Source of the DNA: an uncultured Muribaculaceae bacterium
GTDB taxonomy: Bacteria; Bacteroidota; Bacteroidia; Bacteroidales; Muribaculaceae
Direction: 5' to 3'
DNA length: 64,000 nt
Assembly: GCA_910587475.1 (NCBI GenBank)
Contig: CAJUMR010000004.1
Coordinates: 1 to 64,000 of the forward strand
Shown here: positions 35,701-42,523 of the stretch, piece after piece
Numbering within the stretch: position 1 is the stretch's first letter
Layout of the letters: every line of letters starts with the position of its first letter
Translations under genes and position numbers: made by a program
Notes under the pieces: generated by a model
Seen by the model: only the letters and a program-made list of their open reading frames with translations
The model's database searches: none
Told to the model about the DNA's origin: nothing

Positions 35701-35790
35701 GTCAAACGCTCCGCCGACCCCTCGACATGGAGCGACGGCCTCCCCGCCGGCCTCTACATCGTCGGAAATAAGAAGTGTGTTGTAAAATAA
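32713..35790 (+). CDS. Zincin-like metallopeptidase with Ig-like repeats and T9SS-type C-terminal tail
   Basis: A 1025-aa exported protein. The signal peptide is about residues 1-19. A carboxypeptidase-regulatory-like beta domain (about 22-100) includes GDFVFHNVPVGRHYVKAEAQ. A zinc-peptidase-like region has HEKTH (H377, E378, H381) and a downstream EDMAESVAF (E440, possible third ligand), an arrangement like lethal-factor-type zincins. Several beta-sandwich repeats follow (about 490-900). The last about 45 residues (VYNLQGIAVKR, LPAGLYIVGNKKCVVK) resemble a type A T9SS sorting domain. With porU/V/W/X in this window, secretion by T9SS is the natural inference. The substrate is unknown. A strong terminator follows. 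Confidence 0.72.
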   Translation: MKRLYLLFLSLSAVIAALGADVKVTLSGLEDSGSATISLASYTYLETIETANNGDFVFHNVPVGRHYVKAEAQGYNTLEAQCIEVREDGSVIPPVAIKLVVTKQSANPDEWKFTWREDGSPSGYTTTSHVNKPAEIEFLGKKIVPADVPSAAILSNNYGIILSDEEEPWSQEYAYRLVETLKTLPINEKNSLPSKFVLTSLHVEDDITVETFDQGNIVNISKDAFYYANPFLVNLDGVRGRLFSKRLHHAMTNFLTDFGRDEQRVNYILRERFGCEILGIDYEELTRGITNEDAGRFQPFVPSELVSIINMFEEMPEGFHKIPHLKYLIRRVNGMKHPLYGDAAAVSWPVENGYIEFMESAFGGNNQSFDTLRLILHEKTHFLWAFVFSQEIKQDWIELGGWYEVPSTNPSLPNTWATTKDVEFVSAYAHAVSPDEDMAESVAFYLKNPDKLQSRAIEKYEFIRDRIMHGTRYISKIPDHLTFEVLNLYPDYDYPGKIKSVDISINGAPDEDKTITMEIELNNLDGFEDGASRAVVRLTSPTFFDTEGVGRYQIADMSLYPVGGDDHKLRGEIKVSRYSKEGHWSAGDIIVSDLQGNDRFEGRNDCVTDFYINNPLEDLETPKYEGDLRYILTDTIVEGHNAQNLQVRYKISDNIGIKSVYCGIQRANSEYTYQTYGIYDKQTGEAVIDMIVPDFYPSGDYWLVSAIFSDYAGTARYVYYTDSPLDEPIQKVYIETKTPDLETVEVDLNRITVYAEPTHPEAPDGETLVTINFYARDNISGFGACSYCLRDPQGIDHFNYFYHRNSSGLFFDGDPTVWERYTIRCVLPQGSAPGIWGLSELVPQDKAGNVRTYNFVETLIFEPDDSESDYVLFSELGEDNILDIDLQGTSGASFGFTWRVIHEESGVEISGASDDDAAAAARAASLRAVSARRGTSVDVSSLADGDLIVIVNVLDADGNVLSVKTNRVNKNGSAGIHDATISNPTEVDVYNLQGIAVKRSADPSTWSDGLPAGLYIVGNKKCVVK

Positions 35791-35810
35791 TCTCATACTA
35801 TAAACACCGC

Positions 35811-35851
35811 AAAAGTGGCCGTTTCATAAGACTTGAAACGGCCACTTTTTT
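35811..35851 (+). terminator. Intrinsic terminator of the zincin-like gene
   Basis: A perfect 16-bp stem (35811-35826 with 35834-35849), loop TAAGACT, ending in a T-run; also A-rich on the left, so it may work in both directions. Confidence 0.9.
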
Positions 35852-35894
35852 AGACTTCAGATGTTAAGTTTGATGCTCAGAGTTGATTCTGCGG

Positions 35895-36899
35895 TTAATG
35901 TTGCAGGATGAATAAGCGGGTGCGGGTGATTGCGTGGGTGCGGGCTGTGGGTTGGCCGGGGACGGTGATGAACAGGTGGACGGTGCCGGGTAGTTGTTCG
36001 CGGGTGACTGGGACTCCGCATTGTTGCAGGCGCCGGGCAAATTCTCGCCCTGAGTCGCACAGAATGTCGCGCTCCGCGGCAATCATCATTACCGGAGGGA
36101 GTTGAGACAGCAGCCGGTCATCGGCTGCAGCAGGCGACACCAATGGGTCACGGGCGTCGGCACCGCCGCTGAGATAAGCTTCGTTGAAAGCCTCCATATA
36201 TTCGCCATCAAGAGCAAAGCCGACTGAGAATTGTTTCCACGAACGGCTGCCGTCGTTCCAAGCTTTTACTACCGGATAAAATAACACGATTGATGAGGGT
36301 GGGGCCTCTCCGGCCTTTAAAAGCGAAAGGCTTGCGGCCAAAGCCAGGTTCCCGCCTGAGCTGTCTCCCCCGACCGATATACGGCATGGGTCTATGCCCC
36401 ATTCACGCGCATTCGAACGTGCAGTGGTGACTGCTGTTGTGCAGAAATCGAGTCCTTCGGGAAACGGATGTTCGGGCGCGAGAGGGTAATCTGCCGCCAG
36501 CACCTTTATGTCGCCGCGAGCAGCTAAGGCTGCGCAAAATTCGGCGCAACTGTTAATGCTCCCGATTGTCCAGCCGCCTCCGTGGAGGTAGACCAGCAGA
36601 GGCAATGCGCCGTCTGCTGTTGATATGCTGTCTGCAGAGTAGAGCCGCAGACCGGGAGCTACGTCAGTCGCAGTGACTCCGCCGGGGAGTTTCGGCTCAC
36701 GGTTCCGCATGGCTCTGATTGAATCGAGAGCTTTGCTCTCACCGTTGATAGCCAGTCTGATAGCCGCTGCTTGACTGATCTGGTTGTCCGGCGCCAGTCC
36801 CGAGATAAAGCTGTCAGCCTCGACAGTGAAGCTGTCGGTCTGTCCGGCGGCAGCAAGCGAGGCAAATAGTATTGTGGTCAGGCAGAGCAGTGATTTCAT
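35895..36899 (-). CDS. Exported alpha/beta-hydrolase esterase (HSL/BD-FAE-like)
   Basis: A 334-aa protein with a signal peptide (about 1-19). The oxyanion-hole motif HGGGW starts at H106, the nucleophile elbow is GGDSSGG (S180), and acid and base are probably D284 (AERDILCDSG) and the His in GTVHLFI near the C-terminus. This is the hormone-sensitive-lipase-like esterase family acting on short acyl or acetyl esters. It stands alone, with a -7 box 23 nt upstream. The natural substrate is unknown. Confidence 0.87.
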   Translation of the reverse strand: MKSLLCLTTILFASLAAAGQTDSFTVEADSFISGLAPDNQISQAAAIRLAINGESKALDSIRAMRNREPKLPGGVTATDVAPGLRLYSADSISTADGALPLLVYLHGGGWTIGSINSCAEFCAALAARGDIKVLAADYPLAPEHPFPEGLDFCTTAVTTARSNAREWGIDPCRISVGGDSSGGNLALAASLSLLKAGEAPPSSIVLFYPVVKAWNDGSRSWKQFSVGFALDGEYMEAFNEAYLSGGADARDPLVSPAAADDRLLSQLPPVMMIAAERDILCDSGREFARRLQQCGVPVTREQLPGTVHLFITVPGQPTARTHAITRTRLFILQH

Positions 36900-36921
36900 A
36901 AGTGATCCTCTGATTTTTTTG

Positions 36922-36929
36922 CAAATTTA
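36922..36929 (-). promoter_or_regulatory. Putative -7 element of the esterase gene
   Basis: TAAATTTG on the minus strand, 23 nt before the ATG. No convincing -33 box. Confidence 0.5.
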
Positions 36930-36962
36930 CGAATTACTTGTGAAACCTTTTCGCCGCGTCAT

Positions 36963-37544
36963 TTAGTTTTGGGGCTGTTGCGTTACTGGGTCGTTACGAT
37001 GAGGGAACATCTCAGAAAGTTGCGTCTCACGGATTTCGAGCCAGCGATCATAGTGATGAGTGCTGTCCTTGAATATCTTCTGCATCGTTTTACATAGTTT
37101 TTCTTCTTGCTTTAGCTTTTTCTTCTCGAGTTTCTCGAGGTCGACAGCTCTTGGCCCGCGAGGACCTTGGCCTCTGAAATCTCCGCCACCGAAATTTCCC
37201 GGTCCCGGTCCCATACCTCGTCCCGGGCCCATTCCGTGACCAGGGCCCATGCCTCGTCCAGGTCCCATGCCACCGCCCATCGGGCCTCGGCGCTGCTGGT
37301 CGGGGTCTCCGAAAATCGCCTTGTTGTATTTGTCGTATGCCGAATAGACTTTGTCGAACTGTCGGCTCGAGAGGCCGAGGAGGTTACGCACCGTGTCGAC
37401 TTGCTCATAGGTCGACGGTCTGGCCGGCATGCCGCGACGATCAGGCATTGGCAAAGACTCGCCCGTTTCGGGAGCTTGTGCAAGGATTGTTGTGACTGGA
37501 GCCGACATCATAAGTGCCGCGATTGTTATGATTTTTTTTATCAT
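36963..37544 (-). CDS. Exported protein with Gly-Met-Pro-Gly repeat region
   Basis: A 193-aa protein from the second in-frame ATG (MIKKIITIAALMMS, signal peptide to about residue 23). A helical segment LLGLSSRQFDKVYSAYDKY (about 55-73) is followed by a repeat zone (about 88-125) of GMGPGR/GMGPGH units encoded by tandem 18-bp repeats at about 37200-37280. A second helical region is rich in Lys/Glu (about 134-170). Overall layout resembles small periplasmic Spy/CpxP-like or DUF4890-like proteins with two helical blocks, but this is a weak match. The gene stands alone on the minus strand. Confidence 0.6.
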   Translation of the reverse strand: MIKKIITIAALMMSAPVTTILAQAPETGESLPMPDRRGMPARPSTYEQVDTVRNLLGLSSRQFDKVYSAYDKYNKAIFGDPDQQRRGPMGGGMGPGRGMGPGHGMGPGRGMGPGPGNFGGGDFRGQGPRGPRAVDLEKLEKKKLKQEEKLCKTMQKIFKDSTHHYDRWLEIRETQLSEMFPHRNDPVTQQPQN

Positions 37545-37631
37545 CGTCAAGCAGTTGATTGTTTGTTTTTTTATTCAGAGACGAAGATAACGCTTTGCGG
37601 GCACGTGTATGAATTTAATCGACCAATGGTC

Positions 37632-37667
37632 AAAAAAAATCGGCGGACTCTAAAGTGAGTCCGCCGA
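37632..37667 (-). terminator. Intrinsic terminator after tsf
   Basis: An 11-bp stem on the minus strand (37657-37667 with 37640-37650), six-base loop, followed by eight T. Ends the rplM-rpsI-rpsB-tsf run. Confidence 0.92.
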
Positions 37668-37712
37668 CGAGGATAGATATTTAATCGTTATGACTTTGCT
37701 TGTGGCTGAGAA

Positions 37713-38705
37713 TTAGTCCTGGTTGAGGTTAACTCGTTTGAAGTTAACGGCAACGAGACCTTTCTGAGTCTTGTCGAGGAATTCGCCGACAGTGAGTTTG
37801 CTGTCCTGAACATATTCCTGTTCCATCAGACAAGATTCTTTGAAGAACTTGTTGAGACGGCCGTTGGCGATGTTCTGGATCATAGCTTCGGGGAGGTTTG
37901 CAGCCTTAGCTTCAGCGGTTGTCTTGATGATTTCGCGACCCTTAGCAGCTTCTTCCTCAGTGATCCAACCCTTTGAGATGTTAGACTCGATGTGATCTTC
38001 CGAGTCAAAGTGGTTGGGGTTGAGACCTGCTTTCTTGAGGGCAGCCTCAACAGCTTTGCGAACCTGTTCCTGTTTTGTTTTTTCAACAGCAACGGCGATT
38101 TCCTGATCGATAGTAGCCTGGGGAACGTCCTGACGGCTTACAGCGACGGGGTTCATCGATGCGATCTGCATGCAGATTTCGCGGCCGATCTGAGCGTCGA
38201 CGCCTTCGAGGTTGAAGCCTACGATAGCGGCGAGTTTGTTGTTGAAGTGGTTGTAAGCTGCGGTTGTCGGAGCTTCGATAACTTCGTATGCACCGATTTC
38301 AGTCTTTTCGCCTGTCTTGCCGCTTTCCTCAGTGATGAGGTCTGCAACAGTGAGTCCGTCAACAGTGAAAGCCTTGAGTTCTTCAACTGTCTTGAACTTG
38401 TTGGCCATGGCGAGATCCATGAGCTTGTTGGCGAGGGCTGTGAAGCCGGCGTTCTTGGCAACGAAGTCAGTCTCGCAGTTGAGGGCGAGGATCGCAGCGA
38501 ATGATCCGTCGGTGCGTGCGATTACGCAACCTTCAGATGCTTGGCGGTCTTCGCGCTTTGCTGCTACTGCCTGACCCTTCTTGCGGAGGATCTCAACAGC
38601 TGCTTCGATGTCGCCGTCGGTTTCGGCGAGAGCTTTTTTGCAGTCCATCAAACCTGCGCTTGTGAGGTTGCGAAGTTTGGTGATTTCTGCCATTGTTACT
38701 GCCAT
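37713..38705 (-). CDS. tsf: Translation elongation factor Ts
   Basis: EF-Ts (330 aa), the nucleotide-exchange factor of EF-Tu. The N-terminal UBA-like domain has ITKLRNLTSAGLMDCKKAL (residues 8-26), and the EF-Tu contact motif is ALNCETDFVAKN near 73-84. It is 39 nt downstream of rpsB, the usual arrangement. The protein is longer than the E. coli one (283 aa), as usual in Bacteroidetes. Confidence 0.97.
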   Translation of the reverse strand: MAVTMAEITKLRNLTSAGLMDCKKALAETDGDIEAAVEILRKKGQAVAAKREDRQASEGCVIARTDGSFAAILALNCETDFVAKNAGFTALANKLMDLAMANKFKTVEELKAFTVDGLTVADLITEESGKTGEKTEIGAYEVIEAPTTAAYNHFNNKLAAIVGFNLEGVDAQIGREICMQIASMNPVAVSRQDVPQATIDQEIAVAVEKTKQEQVRKAVEAALKKAGLNPNHFDSEDHIESNISKGWITEEEAAKGREIIKTTAEAKAANLPEAMIQNIANGRLNKFFKESCLMEQEYVQDSKLTVGEFLDKTQKGLVAVNFKRVNLNQD

Positions 38706-38744
38706 AATATTATAGTAGTTTAAGCGGTTGTTAAAAATGAATTA

Positions 38745-39566
38745 TTATTCGGCTGCTTCTTCAGCTGCGGGAGCTGCTTCTTCAGCTTCAGCTTCTACTT
38801 CAGCTTTGCGCACACGGCGGCGTTCGCGCTTGGGAGCTGCTTCGCCTTCGCCTGCTGCTGCAGTGTCAACTTTTTCAGCCTTACGTTCTTCGAGACCTTC
38901 GGCCATTGCTGCAACGACTGCGCCTACAACAGTTTCGATTGACTTTGAAGCGTCGTCGTTGGCGGGGATCACGAAATCAACGTTTGAAGGATCTGAGTTG
39001 GTGTCGACCATTGCAAACACGGGGATGCCGAGACGGTTAGCTTCTGCGACAGCGATGTGTTCTTTGAGAACGTCGACAACGAAGAGTGCAGAGGGAAGAC
39101 GGTTGAGGTCAGCGATAGAGCCGAGAGTCTTCTCGAGTTTTGCACGCTGACGTGACACCTGGAGACGTTCGCGCTTAGAGAGGTTGTCGAAAGTTCCGTC
39201 GGTTGTCATTTTGTCGATGGCTGTCATCTTCTTCACGGCCTTGCGGATGGTCGGGAAGTTGGTGAGCATACCGCCGGGCCAGCGTTCGATAACATAAGGC
39301 ATGTTGATCGACTTGGCGAGGTCTTCGATTGTCTGCTTAGCCTGTTTTTTGGTTGCTACGAAAAGCACCTTCTTGCCCGATTTGGCGATGCTCTTCAGAG
39401 CGGCAGCTGCTTCTTCGATCTTAGCGGCTGTCTTATAGAGGTCGATGATGTGGATACCGTTGCGCTCCATGAAGATGTAAGGAGCCATTGCAGGATTCCA
39501 TTTTCTTTTGAGGTGGCCGAAATGGCAGCCTGCTTCGAGGAGTTGGTCAAATGTTGGATTTGCCAT
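38745..39566 (-). CDS. rpsB: 30S ribosomal protein S2
   Basis: S2 (273 aa). Starts MANPTFDQLLEAGCHFGHLK with the S2 signature; RWPGGMLTNFPTIRKA and VDTNSDPSNVDFVIPANDD are family motifs. The last about 45 residues are an Ala/Glu-rich extension with an Arg-rich block (RERRRVRK), typical of Bacteroidetes S2. It is 159 nt downstream of rpsI, across a hairpin region, and 39 nt upstream of tsf. Confidence 0.97.
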   Translation of the reverse strand: MANPTFDQLLEAGCHFGHLKRKWNPAMAPYIFMERNGIHIIDLYKTAAKIEEAAAALKSIAKSGKKVLFVATKKQAKQTIEDLAKSINMPYVIERWPGGMLTNFPTIRKAVKKMTAIDKMTTDGTFDNLSKRERLQVSRQRAKLEKTLGSIADLNRLPSALFVVDVLKEHIAVAEANRLGIPVFAMVDTNSDPSNVDFVIPANDDASKSIETVVGAVVAAMAEGLEERKAEKVDTAAAGEGEAAPKRERRRVRKAEVEAEAEEAAPAAEEAAE

Positions 39567-39672
39567 GATTGTTGTTGTGGGTTTGTTTACGTTCTGTTTG
39601 AAAATTCAATCACGGGGTAGGGAACGTGTCCATCCGCGCAATTTAGATACTAAACACTGTTTTATTTTGATC

Positions 39673-39727
39673 AATGTCTGCTTTGCGTCAGGCTGCATCA
39701 GGCAGCCTGACATAGCTGACAGACATT
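39673..39727 (-). promoter_or_regulatory. Two-tier hairpin between rpsI and rpsB
   Basis: An outer 8-bp stem (39673-39680 with 39720-39727) and an inner 10-bp stem (39687-39696 with 39702-39711) are separated by internal loops. The outer stem includes the rpsI stop codon. No T-run follows on the minus strand, so it is not a simple terminator; it is a candidate RNA leader, processing site or autoregulatory element for S2. Confidence 0.55.
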
Positions 39728-40112
39728 AACGTTTCGAGAACTGGAAGCGCTTGCGTGCTTTGGGCTGGCCCGGTTTCTTACGTTCAACAGAACGCGGGTC
39801 GCGGGTCATGAAGCCATGCTTGCGGAGCACTGACTTGTCGTCGGGGTTGAGTTCTACGAGTGCACGGGCGATGCCGAGACGGAGAGCTTCTGCCTGACCT
39901 TTGTAGCCGCCACCATCGAGATTGACATGGATGTCGTACTTTTCAGCTACGTCGAGAGTGGTGAGGGGCTGTTTAACGATGTATTGGAGAATCGAAGAAG
40001 GGAAATATACTTCGAGGGGGCGTTTGTTGATGGTGATGTTGCCTGTGCCTTCTTTGAGGATTACGCGGGCAACTGCTGCTTTACGACGGCCAACTGCGTT
40101 TACTGTTTCCAT
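39726..40112 (-). CDS. rpsI: 30S ribosomal protein S9
   Basis: S9 (128 aa): VGRRKAAVARV near the start, GGGYKGQAEALRLGIARALV in the middle, and the basic tail ending KARKRFQFSKR that reaches the P-site tRNA. It follows rplM by seven bases. Confidence 0.98.
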   Translation of the reverse strand: METVNAVGRRKAAVARVILKEGTGNITINKRPLEVYFPSSILQYIVKQPLTTLDVAEKYDIHVNLDGGGYKGQAEALRLGIARALVELNPDDKSVLRKHGFMTRDPRSVERKKPGQPKARKRFQFSKR

Positions 40113-40119
40113 GCTTCAA

Positions 40120-40599
40120 TTATTTAATGGTGTTAATGTCGATGACTTTGGGGTTTTGAGCTTCGTGGGGATGGCTCGGTCCGTTGTAGACGTGGAGGTT
40201 CTTGATGAGCTGACGTCCGAGACGGTTTTTGGGAAGCATGCCTTTCATAACGCGGAGGAAAAGGGGGTGCATGCCGGGTTTGAGGTGCTTGTTGAGTGAT
40301 TTCTTCATGAGCACTTCGGGTGTGAGCTCGCGCTGACCGCCGGGGTAGCCGGTGTAGTTGAGATAGATCTTGTCGGTCATCTTTTTGCCGGTGAGAACTA
40401 CTTTGTCGGCATTGACGATGATGACATTGTCACCACATTCTACGAAGGGTGAGTAGCTGGGCTTGTTTTTGCCACGCAGGATTTTTGCTACTTTTGAGCA
40501 AAGGCGTCCGAGATGCTGGTCTGTTGCATCGATGATCACCCATTCGCGCTCAACCTGCTGTGCGTTCGGTGATACGGTTTTGAAACTTAGAGTATCCAC
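40120..40599 (-). CDS. rplM: 50S ribosomal protein L13
   Basis: L13 (159 aa): EWVIIDATDQHLGRLCSKVA, VECGDNVIIVNADKV and GMLPKNRLGRQL motifs. First gene of the rplM-rpsI pair. It has a 107-nt leader with paired segments and a consensus promoter (40713-40744). Confidence 0.98.
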   Translation of the reverse strand: MDTLSFKTVSPNAQQVEREWVIIDATDQHLGRLCSKVAKILRGKNKPSYSPFVECGDNVIIVNADKVVLTGKKMTDKIYLNYTGYPGGQRELTPEVLMKKSLNKHLKPGMHPLFLRVMKGMLPKNRLGRQLIKNLHVYNGPSHPHEAQNPKVIDINTIK

Positions 40600-40706
40600 T
40601 TTTTAATTGGTTGATTAGTAGTTAAATAAATTTGACCGCAGTCATGCTTGCGCTCGGCCAAAAGCGCACGGCGTGACGACTGTCAGTGATTGATTTGGAC
40701 ATAATC
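40600..40706 (-). promoter_or_regulatory. Structured 5' leader of rplM
   Basis: On the minus strand, CAGTC/GACTG arms enclose a 6-bp TGCGCT/AGCGCA hairpin with an 8-nt loop at about 40640-40685. L13 operons in several bacteria are autoregulated through leader RNA, so this is a candidate, but no known class was matched. Confidence 0.4.
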
Positions 40707-40712
40707 GGACTG

Positions 40713-40744
40713 CAAAGGTACGAATTTAACGCGCTATTTGCAAA
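40713..40744 (-). promoter_or_regulatory. Promoter of rplM-rpsI
   Basis: Minus strand TTTG (40741-40744) and TACCTTTG (40713-40720), exactly 20 nt apart: full Bacteroidetes consensus. Confidence 0.9.
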
Positions 40745-40839
40745 CTTTTTAAGCCTATTTTTTTGTCGAGCGGCGAAGATCGGCTCAGGCAGGCGCTGAC
40801 ATGGAGCCTGTCATGTCCAGTCGCGGTGCATGCCGGGCG

Positions 40840-41628
40840 TCATTTGCCGTAGTCGGGATCGAAAATTGTGTTGAGGAGATGGGCGAGGCGTAGTCCGCCG
40901 CGGAGAAATTGTTGCTCGACAACGGGAGTCCAGCGGGCGACCTCGTTGTATGATACATTGATGCCGGGCTGGAAGTAGGTGTAGACGTCGTTGGCTATGC
41001 CGATGGTTTCTTTCGCCCAGTCGTCGACGGTGCCGCTGATCACTTCGGCTTCCTGCGCGGGATTGAGGCGGTCGACTTGATGCTGCCATTCGGTGTAGCT
41101 CCATTTATGGGCGGCCTCGGGGATTGAAGAGTCCCACACGGAGTGGAGGTTGTTGTCGCGGTTGAAAAATTTCACTTTGATGCGGTTGCCGCCGAGGTCG
41201 GTTGCGTGACCCATGTGGAGCGGCATGTGCAGGTCGCCGGTCACGTGGACGAGTATTTTCAGTGCGAGTTGGCGGTCTGCGAGGCTTGCGTCGGGATCGC
41301 TGAGGATCTCGATGCGCGACTTGATGGCTGTCACGGCGTCGCCCGACGGGTTGGCCGGAGCTTCTTCGTAGCGCACACCTTCATCGACGTTTTTGTAGTG
41401 CCAGGTCTTGGTGTAGGCATAGTCGGGTGTGTGGCTCGCGTTGTCGAGCCAGTTGGCCCAGTAGACGATCGATTTGCCGTCGAGCAATGATTCGACAGCG
41501 GCCTTGGTTGTCGGGGTGAGGTGTTGCTCGGCGATGTAGGCGGTTGCATCGTGGCCTTTCTGTCCCCATGCGATTGCATTGAGGCAGACGATTGTCAGCA
41601 GAAGTGATGAGATGATCGATTTTTTCAT
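40840..41628 (-). CDS. S1/P1-family nuclease
   Basis: A 262-aa exported zinc nuclease. The signal peptide ends before W21, so the mature protein would begin with the Trp that is a metal ligand in this family. Further ligands lie in GHDATAYIAE, TWHYKN, HVTGDLHMPLHMG and NLHSVWDS. The family cuts single-stranded nucleic acid and has 3'-nucleotidase activity; an exported enzyme could feed nucleotide scavenging. No promoter box was seen, and it stands between two ribosomal-protein units on the same strand. Confidence 0.92.
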   Translation of the reverse strand: MKKSIISSLLLTIVCLNAIAWGQKGHDATAYIAEQHLTPTTKAAVESLLDGKSIVYWANWLDNASHTPDYAYTKTWHYKNVDEGVRYEEAPANPSGDAVTAIKSRIEILSDPDASLADRQLALKILVHVTGDLHMPLHMGHATDLGGNRIKVKFFNRDNNLHSVWDSSIPEAAHKWSYTEWQHQVDRLNPAQEAEVISGTVDDWAKETIGIANDVYTYFQPGINVSYNEVARWTPVVEQQFLRGGLRLAHLLNTIFDPDYGK

Positions 41629-41677
41629 GTGGCGGTAGATTATGAGAGTTTTGTTTGGTTTGTTGTCGGGGTGTGTA

Positions 41678-41724
41678 GAAAAAGTTAGCGGACCGTCTTC
41701 GCTGAAAGGAAGCTGCGGTCCGCT
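41678..41724 (-). terminator. Intrinsic terminator after rpmA
   Basis: A 9-bp minus-strand stem (41716-41724 with 41687-41695) followed by AACTTTTT, 38 nt past the rpmA stop. Confidence 0.85.
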
Positions 41725-41761
41725 ATGCTTAATGAGAATTGAAGTCTATTCGTCGGGGCGA

Positions 41762-42037
41762 TTATGCTTCGGCAACTTCTGTCACGATCGGGGTGACGTT
41801 GATGAATTTGCGTCCGCCTTTGCCTTCGGTGAAAGCAACAGTGCCGTCGATGAGGGCGTAGAGAGTGTGGTCTTTACCCATACCGACATTCAAACCGGGG
41901 TGGTGAACTGTGCCACGCTGACGTTTGATGATGTTGCCTGCCTTTGCAAACTGGCCACCGAATATTTTGACGCCGAGTCGTTTGCTTTCTGACTCACGGC
42001 CGTTCTTAGAACTACCAACACCTTTTTTATGTGCCAT
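41762..42037 (-). CDS. rpmA: 50S ribosomal protein L27
   Basis: L27 (91 aa): MAHKKGVGSSKNGRESESKR, with the glycine/basic N-terminus that reaches the peptidyl-transferase centre, then RQRGTVHHPGLNVGMGKDHT. The N-terminus begins directly with AHKKG, so no cleavable extension of the Firmicutes type. It is 20 nt downstream of rplU. Confidence 0.97.
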   Translation of the reverse strand: MAHKKGVGSSKNGRESESKRLGVKIFGGQFAKAGNIIKRQRGTVHHPGLNVGMGKDHTLYALIDGTVAFTEGKGGRKFINVTPIVTEVAEA

Positions 42038-42057
42038 TTTTGATAAATTTTAAAAGG

Positions 42058-42378
42058 TTAAGCGACAATGTCTTTGATCACGATTTTGGTGAAGTACTGG
42101 CGATGGCCGTTTTTGCGGCGGTAGCCTTTGCGACGTTTTTTCTTGAAAACGATCACTTTGTCACCTTTTACGAGTGGAGTGGCCACTTCGCAAACAACTT
42201 TTGCTCCTTCAACAACTGGAGCACCGATTTTCACGGCACCGTCGGTTTCAGCGAGGAGAACGCGGTCGAATTCAACCTTGTCACCTTCTTTAACCTGCTC
42301 TCCGAGGTAGTGAACATACAAGAACTTGCCTGCTTCGGCCTTGAACTGCTGTCCCTGGATTTCTACGATAACGTACAT
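42058..42378 (-). CDS. rplU: 50S ribosomal protein L21
   Basis: L21 (106 aa): MYVIVEIQGQQFKAEAGKFL at the start and KKRRKGYRRKNGHRQYFTKI at the end are family hallmarks. First gene of the rplU-rpmA pair, with a promoter about 95 nt upstream. Confidence 0.97.
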   Translation of the reverse strand: MYVIVEIQGQQFKAEAGKFLYVHYLGEQVKEGDKVEFDRVLLAETDGAVKIGAPVVEGAKVVCEVATPLVKGDKVIVFKKKRRKGYRRKNGHRQYFTKIVIKDIVA

Positions 42379-42473
42379 TTGTTGTTATTGATAATAAAGT
42401 TAACCCGCTGAGGCGAAGTCTGCTATAGCTGCGTCCTTGCTTGTTTTGAGCCTATTGCGGAAAATTTAGCGCA

Positions 42474-42505
42474 CAAAATTAGTGTTTTTTTTACTGATAT
42501 GCAAG
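42474..42505 (-). promoter_or_regulatory. Promoter of rplU-rpmA
   Basis: Minus strand CTTG (42502-42505) and TAATTTTG (42474-42481), 20 nt apart. Predicted leader of about 90 nt. Confidence 0.7.
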
Positions 42506-42523
42506 AGTTTTCGAAAAATTTAC

